Assembly: GCA_001247695.2 (NCBI GenBank)
Contig: LGRX02035487.1
Location: forward strand, 32,272 to 96,271
Source: Cymbomonas tetramitiformis
Taxonomy: Eukaryota; Chlorophyta; Pyramimonadophyceae; Pyramimonadales; Pyramimonadaceae
Direction of reading: 5' to 3'
DNA length: 64,000 nt
A model generated the notes under the pieces. That model worked only from the letters and a program-made list of their open reading frames with translations. It did no database searches and had not been told where the DNA came from. The position numbers and the translations under genes were made by a program. The first letter of the stretch is position 1. Each line of letters begins with the position of its first letter. This document shows positions 11,059 through 21,728 of this stretch, in pieces.

Positions 11059-13509
11059 CGAGAACTGAAAGGTCTCTTATCAAGCGGAGATGCGAAAAAC
11101 CGAACGGTCCGTCTGAGAAGTTCAGAACCACACTGTCGCTCGGTTGAATAACAGTCATTATGCATGCTGAAAAGTCTCACTATTTCAAATTCAAAATTCG
11201 GAACGGCCTCATGTGTGGAAAACAGTTGACTGAGATATTTGCAAAAAGTAGTAGAAAGATTGCTGCGGAAAGGCCATCGCTGCAAATCTTGCTTTTATAA
11301 GATTTTGTCGCCTGCGGTAACTCGTCAAGGTGACTCTCTTGTCGTCTTCTCCGCGGGTTATGTTTGAAAAACAGGTGCACGTTTGATTTGAATTGCATTT
11401 GGGAACCCAGAAGGCAGAGGCCATGCACTTGTAGCGTAGGCAACTTAGACGACGTTCCTCGGTCGTTCGAGCCTTTTCCTCTCACTCTGTGTTGCTGCTC
11501 GAAGTATACAGCGTGTCTGGAAATGATGATAGCACCCTCCTCGATCCTATATTATGTGTGCGCCGAAACAAACTGATATACGGAAGTGTTGATGGCAGTG
11601 ACTTTTTATGTAATTCTGGTCGGGGGTGTGTTTTCACAGAAAGAATCTAGAAGCGATGCGTCCAAGAACGCAAATGACTATCGGGGCAGCACGGCTGAAG
11701 CGAGTGAGCACACGGACAAGGTACCGAGTCGGGATGACCGTCGCTCTAGGCACATCGTATTAGCATCATACCGTTGACGCCACGCCGATACGTGTATTTC
11801 ACGGCGCGAGCAGTCTTCCTTACCACTTTGGTGACATGTACGCGAGGCAGCGAGATGGACGTTGGGCCTCCGAGCTTCAGGAAGTTTCGCAAGATCTCGC
11901 TGGCCGCAACCTTTGATCGAGTCACGTGCCTTTATGATTCTGTCAAAACATTGCAGAACGACAGTGGTGTTGGGGGCGATGTGCCTGCTCCGCGCCACTA
12001 TACTATCGGTCTGCCACGCAGCGCACCGCGGCAATGCACGGAAGCAAAAGCTGTTATGTTATTGCCCACACTCGCATAATTTTTCAGTCTTTCAACCTCG
12101 GCTGGGCTGGATGGGCTATCATGGCGGATCGTACCACACGTTTGGTGTTTGTTATATTGCTTGCACGTATGCAGCACACGAGGCAGGGTAGTGCGTTAGC
12201 CTGATGGCCACACCCGACCCTGCCACTGGAAGGTACGATTACACCGCCTGCTATTTGTGAAGTTCTGGCATACCGGTGTCCTGCCCTGACCTGAATACTC
12301 CTTATACAATTTACTTTTATCTAATGTCGTCTGTATTGTGTGGTTATGCAGATCACAGGTGTATCAGAAGCACGGATGTAGCGGCATCTGAAGTGGCGCC
12401 GCCCTTCAGGACGCTACTCCTCGCCTTGCTTCGACTTGACTTCGAGACCTCTTATAATGAAAGATGGCCAAGTGCGTGTCACAATTGCACAGCACACCCC
12501 GCCTTGCTGGCCAGCTCCGTGCGCATTGTATATGATTACACAGACCTCCCTTGCCTTGCTGGCTAGCTATGCGCGCAATGTCACAATCGAGGGATGATAA
12601 GGGAATTTCTCCAAAAGGAACGCATATTGCACGTTGGAAGGATAAACAGTGCTCCTGTCTCTCTCTCGTGTTGTTTATCGAATAATTCATATTAACAGAC
12701 CTGAGACTGTGAAATATCGTATGCCTCAGTGCTTGTACTCTGTGAACCTTGATCACGCTTATAGCAAACACGGCAAAAAGCCATAACCACCTCAAGATAA
12801 ACAGCATGTTCCGTACAACTTTTTACTTGGTACTCTCGCAGAATCTGCTGCTCTTCTGAATCTCATGGAAAGTAACGATTGGGAGGAATACACAAATGTG
12901 CGGTCAACGCAGTCGGCGATTTTTCACGAGCACGCCTGCTAACATCAACAGAGCGAATCCGAACCGTGTGCCCAATCTTCCGTATATGCATCGGCCTTAT
13001 TAACACATTACACGGTGAAATGGAGAATAAATTCCGCCAACCGCCGCCCCCTATTGGCTCGAACCCGACGTGAAATCCCCAATGTGAGGCCTGCCGGTCA
13101 CGGGCCGATGAGTTCACTCGACTACTCATGCTGAACTGAGAAAGGCGAAAATGCCGATAGTTTATTGAATATAACATTTCTTGTAAGAATACCCTTAGGA
13201 GCGCGTTGCGCGCAATGCACTCCTAATACTTGAATCTCGACACACTTTTTTAAATACACCCACATATGTTTCATATATAACAGTATAAACATTACTTTCT
13301 ATGGAGTGAGCCATACTCACCTGTGAACACAATTCCAGTGGTTTGTTGATATTCCGCAAATGAAATCACATGAATAGATACAGGCAACACATTATGCAAC
13401 ATATGTACGGCCCATGCACGGCACCGGGGAGTGTTGCTGGGCTAATGAGGCAAGTTGAGCTTGGGAAATTGGGTGGATTCACTGAGTGCGATATGATGAG
13501 CCATATCCG

Positions 13510-15561
13510 TCAAGAGAACATAGAGGCAAATAGACCACCAGCTCCCTTGCGCGGGTGATTGTCCCGCAGGTGCGTACCGACTTGATCAGTTTCAAGCTTG
13601 GAAAGGTCCTGGTACCCTTGAACAACTTCTGACATCTCATGATGGTCAATGACCAATACTGCCTGAAGCTCCTCGAGCGATGTCACCACCTGCGCAGATG
13701 TGGGGCGCTTCTCCGGATCTGCCTCGACACAAGCAAGCAAAAGAGACTCATATATCGGATCCAAGGGGACCGTTATCAACGACCGCTTTCCCTGCAGTGC
13801 AGCGTGGCGGGCTTCTGCTTCAGATAGATTGCCGAACCACTCCGCCTGCGTTGAAACCCTCGCAAGCTCCATTTTCTCGAGACACGACCCCTCCGTGCAC
13901 ACTTCATCTCCTCGAGAGGTGACCCCTCCGTGAACGGTTTTGGCGCCATCATTACAGTTTCCCGCGTTGCAAGCACAACCCTTCTCAACTTGCAAATCTG
14001 AGTTGTTCAGCTGACGGCAGTCTGCAGGCACCGTATGCTGCATGCGCACACCCGCCGGGTCTGGCGTGACTGCTTCCTGCACGCCTACCTAGTCATTGAC
14101 CTAGCGATATGCGCATGGCCAACACACTGCAGCTGGAAAACTCAAATAATCTTGGTGACATAATGGAGGATCCCTTGATGTCGCCAGCAGACACGCTTCC
14201 TGAAATGTGAATTTGGGACTACGCTGGCAAACCACTGCTTAACACCTTATGTCCTCACCCCCAAATCCCTTCTCCGATGTGACTATTACGCGCCATACTT
14301 GGTGTATAAATGGTGTACATATGATGTATAAATAAATGTGCAACCTGCGTGGCCCACCTGGTGAGGGAGTTCCCATAAGATGCATGCCCCGAACATGTAC
14401 ACGTCCGTTGCATACGTGTACCGCGCATCGGGTGGATAGCACTTCGCGCTTCCCGGCAGCAGCACCTGCCACGCAACGAGTCCTTCTGAGGGCAGGTGTC
14501 AAGCGGGACACGATTTGGGGGGTCGCTATCAATGTAAAACAGGCATCTCCTGAGCCCTTTGCCCCTATTTGATTGCAGGTATGCAGTATGGATGTGAATT
14601 GACAGCTGGCGGGCAATGAAGCCGCGGCCCACCTCGGAACTCCTCGACCCGAGAATGTTGCGCACAGCGCCCGGCAGGCGACCAGGGTCGGCAACCGCGA
14701 CCAATCCAAAATCGCATAGCTTCGCAACAATAGCCCCTGGTTACCAAATTCAAACCTCCGAAAGAGACGTCTCCATCAGACCAAGCTCGCCCGCGGATCC
14801 TCAGCATGCCCCTCTCATCTCTCACACGCAGATACGCTCCATCGTGGACACAGAGTCAGCACTGGCGCGATCTTCTCATTGCTTGGCAAACTTATAAACA
14901 TGCCGGGATAGCATATAGAACACCGCCACCGCCATGTGATTCGGCGTTCCCGAGACACCCTCTATGGCGGCCTCAAATTGATGTCTAGTGTGCCATGATT
15001 GTGTGCACCGTGGAGGATCTATTCTTCTAGCAGCCCCGAGAGGCGCTCTCAAAGTACATAAAGTAAAGCTCAAGGAAGGGCGACTACGGCTGCGCTGAAG
15101 CGAGAAACTGCGCGGCTTTGGAGCACGGCACCTGGCGTGTTGGGGTTGTACGACTTCACGGTATGCACGTTAGTACAGTGCAGCGCGCGGTGCAGCAGCC
15201 CGCTGCGGTGCATTGCATCCAGCCCCCGTGCCGCTCCGAGGATGAGCTGCAGCACGTCCAGCGCCGGGAAGCGATTGGTCGCGGTTGCCGGGCCGCGCCG
15301 CGCCAGGCCATCCCTGGAGCGTGGGACAGACAGTTGTGGGCGGAGCAGGGCGTCGCATTCGGCGCGGAGATTAGACTGCCCAAGCTCCATAACAACGAAG
15401 TAAGCGCTCGGGTCCCAGCGCCCAGCACCTCTTAACCGGGCGAGGTGCTGGTGCACGGGCATCCGAGCAAGCACCGCCACCTCGCATATGAGCTCAGCAA
15501 ACGCAGCCTCACGGTGTTGTCCAAGTGACACGACCTGGGGTGCCAATTGTTCACCCCTCAA
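13510..15561 (-). CDS. Protein-kinase-like gene, minus strand, catalytic-loop Asp replaced (pseudokinase?), partial
   Basis: Three coding blocks appear in kinase order. The first, about 15160-15553, holds the helix-C region (AFAELICEVAVLARMP), a hinge-like FVVMELGQSNL and LDAMHRSGLLHRALHCTN, the position of the HRDLKxxN loop. The second, 14633-14736, has IVAKLCDFGLVAV, the DFG region, with AG/GT borders. The third, within 13510-14082, has YESLLLACVEADPEKRPTSA, the subdomain XI Arg motif, then a short tail and stop. In the loop the catalytic Asp is Ala and the following Lys is His, so phosphotransfer is doubtful even though DFG is kept. The VAVK exon and an APE motif were not found, and the join between blocks one and two is not in phase as I draw it, so exons are missing. 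TKL-like kinase or pseudokinase; decay is also possible. Confidence 0.6.
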
Positions 15562-15768
15562 TCAGTCAAAGGAGTCGGTCAAAAGCAAGAACCGGGCCGA
15601 CTTGTACCCTAGCATATAGATCCAACGACCCACCGGGAAGCAAGCATTAAGGATGCGCTTGAGCCAGTTAGAAACCGCTATAAACTGATAAAGTTGTCCA
15701 TAGTCAACAAACAAACAAAGTTGTTGATGCGGACACAAAAGCTTAGGAGCACAACACCCAAATGAATA

Positions 15769-15799
15769 TATATATATATATATACTTCGTATATATAAA
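15769..15799. repeat. (TA)n microsatellite
   Basis: A TA run interrupted by CTTCG. The surrounding 15562-16650 has no recognisable gene. Confidence 0.85.
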
Positions 15800-16661
15800 T
15801 GATGTGCCACATGAATTGAAATGCTACACGTATTTTGTTTAATTATCCCCGTGTCCATGACTGTGTCTGTTTTTTAAATATGGAAAATGCTATCGCACCG
15901 AAGGTGCATCTGTTCCTGGCTACAGAAAATGGAAAAAAGAATAAAGCACACGTTTCTCCCCATCCCATAAATTATATAACACATTATGTGTATGTTCCGT
16001 ATTTAAGACAATATGTTTTTCAAACACGTCGTCCGATCAAACCGCGATTCTATCATATTACTACCTTTTTCTATCGAACAGTTTTTATGCAACGGGGATA
16101 TTTGACGAATGCCGCCACATCATCCTTCCCATTGTCACCATTCGCTACTGATCGCAAAGGAAGGTATACGCGAGCACGAGCGTGAGCGGAGCGGGGGCGA
16201 AGTCTGGGCGAAGCCTCATGACACGAAATGGGGAGCGACGAGCAAGATTCGCTGCTTTAAAAGCACCTTCGGTGCGTCGGCTGGGATCGCATGCATGCGA
16301 GCAGCGTTTATGATCAAATTAAATCGATGCCAAACTGACTCAAGCGCATCCTTTAATTCACTCGCCAAGGAGCACCACAGCGCACAACGCGCTGTGCCTC
16401 ATGCAGCGCCATCGTTTGTGCCGAATCCACGAAAACCGCTCCACACCTCCCGGACGAGGTCCATTTGAGATGACATGGCAATGCTAAGACATGCATGAGT
16501 CCATCCGTTTCCTACCGTTGGATGTCATACTGTAAAGTTGACATTGAACGCCTGCAGCAGAGACACAGAGAGCACAATTGTTACCTTGATCTCCACACGC
16601 TCGCTGCCACGTAGCACGCCCATCTGCCACACACACTCAGCACAGACCTCACAGCTGTCCA

Positions 16662-16770
16662 TCACCTTTCTTGGCCGCGGCCTCTTGCTTCTGCATGTGC
16701 ACGTCTCAGGTGCAGCGGAGTCCCGGAGTCGAGGAGCTCGAGAATTTCCTCCTTTGACATACTGAACGGC
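16662..16770 (-). CDS. Exon-like segment, uncharacterised
   Basis: The minus strand reads MSKEEILELLDSG and then a basic run LHLRRAHAEARGRG before a plausible donor (AAAG/GTGATG). It resembles a short helical region and could belong to an upstream exon of the kinase-like gene or to a separate gene. No acceptor is convincing. Confidence 0.3.
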
Positions 16771-17759
16771 ATGCGATCGGCCAACAAAAGCCAGCCCACC
16801 ATCATCCCAGTGGATGTGAAAAGCAAATCAAGAGCAGGGCGGGGCCGTGACAAGATACCACAAACGCATACATATTCCCAACCCAAATGCAAAGCAGCAT
16901 GGAAAGATGATACGATGTGACCGATCGTCGCCAAACAATTGTTGGTCTCTGGGTTACGGAGTGAGCGGACCCTGCTGGCATGCCCTTCTCCTTTGACATA
17001 CATACAAAGTGGAGAGCATCGCTATCAGGGCAGTGCGATCATACAGATTTTGCTGCATCTCAGCCATTGAATCAGTACGAGCAAACATCCGAGGAAAATG
17101 AACGTATAAATTGTAGAGAAAAGATTTGCAAACGCCACCACTGCACTCTTCACACCAGTTCGCCAACTATCATTAGACCGCGTTTCACACTTCTGGCTCA
17201 TTTTCAATGGAGGGTCACGCTGCAGGGGGTTTGCCCACACATGAGCTCCGCCGAGCCTTGCGTAGGACCCGGCTGGCGAACGCATGGCCAGGCAAAGCTT
17301 CCCCGGAGCACCCACACCCGTCCTGAAGCGTATCCGCACCCGTCCGAAGCGCTGAAGGGAACTAAAGGATAAATGACAGCAGCATGCAAAGCGCGGAGAT
17401 GCCGCACAAGGCGCTGTGTGCAAGCCCTGCGCCAAGCTAAAATGCATCTCACCATGGCCTGGCACGTGGAGCTTGCGACAAGTGCGTAAAATAAGCCAGT
17501 GCACCGAGAGCGGTAGACACAGCATAAGAATAGGAGCAAAATACGACCACATCTTGACGGCCACACGGGGTTTTTTTCTCATCGAATTATGGAAGAAGAT
17601 GAAGAGAGAGAATTCGATGAGAAGATGAAGAGAGAGAAAGTGAAAGATGGAGATGGAAGTGAGACCTGTCGAGCGGCGTTGGTGCGACACCCTAACACCG
17701 GCGTGGCGTCGCAGAAAGCGAGCTCCTCCCGCTGCAGCCAGCCTGCTTGCGTGTGGTGC

Positions 17760-17925
17760 ATGCCAGGAAGCCCGCATTCGCTGGGGTCCCCTCGCAGCAC
17801 CGCTTGCAGGCGGGCGTCCTCTGCCGCCAGGCGCGCGGCGTCCACCTCCCGTAGCCCTCCGCCTGCATCCTGCAGCTTCCGCATGGCGCATGCGGGCCCC
17901 GGCCACACTTCTTCAGTGGGTGCAT
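17760..17925 (-). CDS. Exon-like coiled-coil segment, uncharacterised
   Basis: The minus strand has a plausible acceptor CTGCAG followed by REVDAARLAAEDARLQAVL, a heptad-like helix, then DPSECG. GC content is high, unlike the A+T-rich flank beyond 17640. It could be part of the same minus-strand gene as the kinase blocks; this is inference from strand and spacing only. Confidence 0.3.
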
Positions 17926-18609
17926 GCATCGCTCGCGCGTAATGCGAGGTGGGTATCACAAGGCACGCCACTCCCTCCAGGATCCTGAGGGCGCAACAAG
18001 ATATCCGGACGCTTTGCCACTACGCAGTCAGCAAGACGGAGGGTCACTCTGGAGACGTGCCGAGACCAAGTGGCTCGGGGCAGCGCCCGAGATGCCAGGG
18101 GAGGGCAGCGGCAACCAAGAATTTGAGCACCATGAGGATCAACGGATATTAGCCATAAAGGCTGCGTGGACATAAGTAGCGTGCGTTGGAAGAATCGCCA
18201 GTGAGGTGAAAGAGGTGGGTGCGACTGGCAACTCCAAGAAAATGACAGATCTGTGCACGTAGCAAGTAGTCGGGGCATGTGCCGAACACCGCGAGCCCGG
18301 CGGCCGGTTTTAGCGGCGATGGCATCATCCTGTGGGACTGCTGGTGCGAGGAAGGGGACAGCGGAACTTCAGTTAGAGGCAACCAGCTCACTGCATTCGT
18401 CGCAACGGGTAGCTGTGGCATCGACTCGCCAGCGAGGCGCAGGAGGGAAATACGGGCCAACCATGAAGCGGGAGCAACGGCTCGCAGCGGCCGGTGTGGC
18501 ACACGTAACGGGAGGGGACTAGCAAGGCAGGCTGGCCTGAGGCAAAGGTCAAGGGGCCGCGCCTGGCACACGGCGAAGCTGATGCGTTTCTCATGCAGAT
18601 ATGCAGCTA

Positions 18610-18693
18610 CCCCGGGCACGAGCAATCCTTCGGGGACTGCCTCCGCCGAGCCAAGCATCCTCCGAGCGCTCTCCACCAGCTTCGTCACACTTG
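18610..18693 (-). CDS. Exon-like helical segment, uncharacterised
   Basis: After a pyrimidine-rich acceptor (TTGTTGCAG) the minus strand reads ASVTKLVESARRMLGSAEAV and ends before a GT (CCCGGG/GTAGCT). It looks like a small amphipathic-helix exon. No family recognised. Confidence 0.3.
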
Positions 18694-19222
18694 CTTCCGC
18701 ATCCTGCAACAAGGCAGCACAGGTCCGACCTCATACCTCCCAGTCGGCTCTTCCCAGGTGACAGCTCTCCTTTAAGAAAACTGCAGTTGCTTCCGTCAAT
18801 AGACTGCAAAAAGGTTTTTCACCACCTCGCATTTTCAGCCTGTCCCAGCTGTGAGGCCTCTCGGGGATGACCGTGGAGGTGAGTCCCGCGCTACAGCCGG
18901 GGCTAGGAGCGGCCTACCTCCCCAATGATAAGAAGGTGTTTGAATCTGGAAAGCTGAGCTGGTGTCAGAGAGCAGATCCATGCATCTTCCTCGCCTAACG
19001 CAAGGGCACAGCCTCCGGTGAGCCAGGCCGCAGTCTGAACATGAGGATGCAGGGAAATCTGTTCTTGCAGACAACCCACTGTGTGCGCTTCCACAGAGTG
19101 GCGCACACAGTGCGGGCGACCTCGTCTGTGCTTCCACTGAGTGGCACAGCATCCAGTTTCGGCAAGCGAGCAGCAAAGCGCGAATTGGCACACGCCGTTG
19201 CCACGTGGGACCGGGAGGTCGG

Positions 19223-19969
19223 TTACCGCATCGTTTCGGCCATTCGAGGAACCCGTTTCAAACGCTCTGGCAGAAATTTGTCAGACGGGATACTTAGGAT
19301 TACGCCACCTGGTGCGGAGTCGAGAACGACCACCGGACGCCCGCTTTGCAGATGCTGCGCGAAAAGGTGGACTTCATTTCTATGGCTTACGACCGCGACT
19401 GACACGGTTCGCTGGAAAGCTTGCTGCAACGTCTGGCCGAGAGCTTTCGTGGCGTCGGCTTCCCGGCCGGCTTGGCAAGGCGCGGCGCATGCGGATATCC
19501 AGTCTGAGCCCTGGCAAGTCGCATTGCATATCGCGGCCCTGTAACCCAGACCGCCCGCCAGGGAAATCGGTGTGCTGAACTTGAATTTTGGGCAATCGTT
19601 TGAAGGTTTTTGCCTCCGCTGCAATGCAGTAAGGAGTCTTCGCAGCGAATAATGCCAGACTGACGCGGTATCAACGAGCCGTCCGCCGGCGATCCAGGGA
19701 GAAAGCGAGCAAAGTGCCAGACTGACACGGTGCTGACGAGGGGCTAACCTATGCTCTAGTGAAAAAGTGTGAAGCCCTGCGTCTGTGTCTCGCCGATCCT
19801 GGTAAAGATGTATACATCCAGACACCACCTCGTAGCCGCTATGCTCAAGTAAAGTTTTCGCCATCTCCAGCCGTCGAAGTTCGTGCTGCACTGTTGGCAT
19901 GCAGGAGGAGAAAATGACCGCCGTAACTTGCGGTCTTGCTGCATCACGGCGGGCGGCTTCACTCTGCAT
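19223..19969 (-). CDS. Uncharacterised ORF with a nucleotidylyltransferase-like start
   Basis: 248-residue open frame. Residues about 15-55 (VTAVIFSSCMPTVQHELRRL, then EMAKTLLEHSGYEVVSG) have the beta-strand, [ST]xxH, helix, YxVV spacing of the N-terminal Rossmann half of NMN adenylyltransferase-type enzymes, in which the first His would be shifted. The rest (SDWISACAAPCQAGREADAT, VVVLDSA) does not match strongly, and there are possible splice sites inside (GGAT/GTATAC), so the intact frame is probably not the true protein. Function not assignable. Confidence 0.35.
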   Translation of the reverse strand: MQSEAARRDAARPQVTAVIFSSCMPTVQHELRRLEMAKTLLEHSGYEVVSGCIHLYQDRRDTDAGLHTFSLEHRLAPRQHRVSLALCSLSPWIAGGRLVDTASVWHYSLRRLLTALQRRQKPSNDCPKFKFSTPISLAGGLGYRAAICNATCQGSDWISACAAPCQAGREADATKALGQTLQQAFQRTVSVAVVSHRNEVHLFAQHLQSGRPVVVLDSAPGGVILSIPSDKFLPERLKRVPRMAETMR

Positions 19970-20264
19970 GTTTACCTTCAGTAGAGACTAAGTACAGTAT
20001 CGATCAAAAGCATATCGACCGTTCTCCCATTTGAAATTAGATCTAAAACTGTCTTTGCCCGTCCGTAAGGCGAACGCTTTAGGAGCGCTCAGCGCCACGG
20101 TGAAACTGCTTCAGGGGTGCGTAGTAGCGCGCAGTAATAAAGATCACAAACTTCCGGTCTCACGTGTTGTTCATGTTGGGCTGTCCAGAATCATGCTTCC
20201 TCAAAAGGTGGGATATACTAATACTTGTAAATATTTGCGTTGGAAGGGGGGGGCAATTGGTACT

Positions 20265-20402
20265 CGTGAAGGTCTCGGCCAGTTCTCTAAACCGGTTCAT
20301 AAATGCCCATGACATGACCCGGTTGTGATGTGTTGTAATTGGGATCAGGCCGTGACATTGGCATTTAGGAACCGGTTTAGAGAACTGGCCGAGACCTTCA
20401 CG
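20265..20402. repeat. Inverted repeat with 43-bp arms
   Basis: Arms 20265-20307 and 20360-20402 are nearly perfect complements (GTGAAGGTCTCGGCCAGTTC and GAACTGGCCGAGACCTTCAC at the outer ends) around a 52-base loop. No ORF. It abuts the TIR element that starts at 20404. Confidence 0.9.
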
Positions 20403-20403
20403 C

Positions 20404-21220
20404 GTACAAACGGTGCGCCGAAATTATCACCCGGCCCTCACTGTTAGCGTCGCAATGGGACGATAATTTGTGACGACGGCTCACAATCGCCGAAAATGAC
20501 AGAATGACGATTTCAGCGATTCAGAGCGGCCGATCAGAACGATTTTTCCCGTTCAGACCTATTTGCGCCACTCGCAACTTCTCATTTTAGTTTTCCGACG
20601 CTAAGCGAAAAGGGCTGCAGTCCTTGTTTGACTTGATGCATATGAACCATCTGCGTGATACTAAGCACGCATATGGGTCATATGTTATTCCCAAGACTGT
20701 TAGTATCACGGGGGTACCAACAATCTCGGGATCGAGTAAGCCATTCTCAACATTTTGAGATGCCCGCGGGCTTAGCCCTTCGCGCAAAGTTTCCACTTCT
20801 CAAGTAAAACGGATTTTCAACGGATTTTCGCTTGTATCTTTAGATTCGCTTTGAGTTAGGTAAAAAGTAAAACAGAATATTGATGCTGAGGCTCTTGCGC
20901 ATCCGTTGCGCACATCCGATATACCCCCGCACGAACGGGGGTATAGCGGATGCTCGATTGAGCGCTACAAGGTGTGAGGCAACGAAATGAGGCTCGTTTT
21001 CAAGAATCTTCTCGCGCTAACACGTAGGACACCGTTTGGAACAATTTGAAGTATCGGTATACTTCCTAAGTGGCATACTAATACATGAAAACTTACTGCG
21101 CTTCGAAAAAATGAGTTAGCGAATTTAGGTTGAACATACAGTGCATCGAAAACCCTGAATTTTTGATCTGAATCGGTCATTGCGATCTGGTGGGTGTTTT
21201 TTTCGGCGCACCGTTTGTAC
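20404..21220. mobile_element. Non-autonomous DNA element with about 29-bp terminal inverted repeats
   Basis: The ends GTACAAACGGTGCGCCGAAA (20404) and TTTCGGCGCACCGTTTGTAC (21201-21220) are perfect 20-base complements; similarity continues inward to about 29 bases through CACCC. Total 817 bp. No transposase frame. A smaller hairpin of the type CCCCCG...CGGGGG lies near 20925-20945. No target duplication is obvious. It sits upstream of the HPPK-DHPS gene. Confidence 0.75.
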
Positions 21221-21281
21221 GGGGAATTGCGTGTTTTGTCCGCTCGAGTATCCAGTATGACAAAACCAGGAAACATTGAAC

Positions 21282-21406
21282 ATGGTCTCCGCAGATGGGA
21301 GTCAGCATAATCTAACGATCACAATTATGCATAAAAATGGTCCCCGCAGAATTGGCACAATTCTGATCATTAGATTATGCTGACTCTGCCGACTTGCGGA
21401 GACCAT
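21282..21406. mobile_element. Short fold-back repeat upstream of the folate gene
   Basis: The left arm ATGGTCTCCGCAGATGGGAG, then TCAGCATAATCTAACGATCA, pairs with a right arm ending TTGCGGAGACCAT; arms are about 40 bp with a few mismatches. It ends about 320 bp before the predicted HPPK-DHPS start codon, so it could lie in the promoter. Confidence 0.85.
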
Positions 21407-21728
21407 TTTCAATATTTTATATTATCCGGTTCTGTCATGTTGAACTTACTTTTTGTATCGGATAGAGCTCGATGCCTAATGTTTCGCCAGCACCACGTGC
21501 CCACCGCACGGCAGACACCAGAAAGCGAAAGCTTCCACGTCCACTCGACTGTTTTCGAAGCAACGAATAAGCAAAATCGTTTGTCGTTCAGAAGAAACCA
21601 ATATGGTTCAACAATTTCTCAAATGATAATATGCAGGATTTCTTTTTCTCGCAAGATAAAATTCATTCCTGATATCTGGCATATCAAGTGCAAGGACGTC
21701 CTTTAGATTTCAACAGATTCGAGGAGCG

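Noticed and set aside
10488..11147. 219-codon plus-strand ORF
   Set aside because: Made of degenerate CAATCGAATT-type repeats; low-complexity Asn/Ile/Lys composition with no domain.
16700..16800. Second kinase domain (subdomains IX-X) upstream of the kinase-like gene
   Set aside because: PFSMSKEEILELLDSG resembles that region only loosely, and no other kinase motif accompanies it.
17025..17906. 293-codon minus-strand ORF
   Set aside because: The frame crosses a low-complexity purine/pyrimidine tract and conflicts with the better exon-like frame at 17760-17925.
18279..18761. 160-codon plus-strand ORF
   Set aside because: Lies opposite the more protein-like minus-strand segment; no recognisable content.
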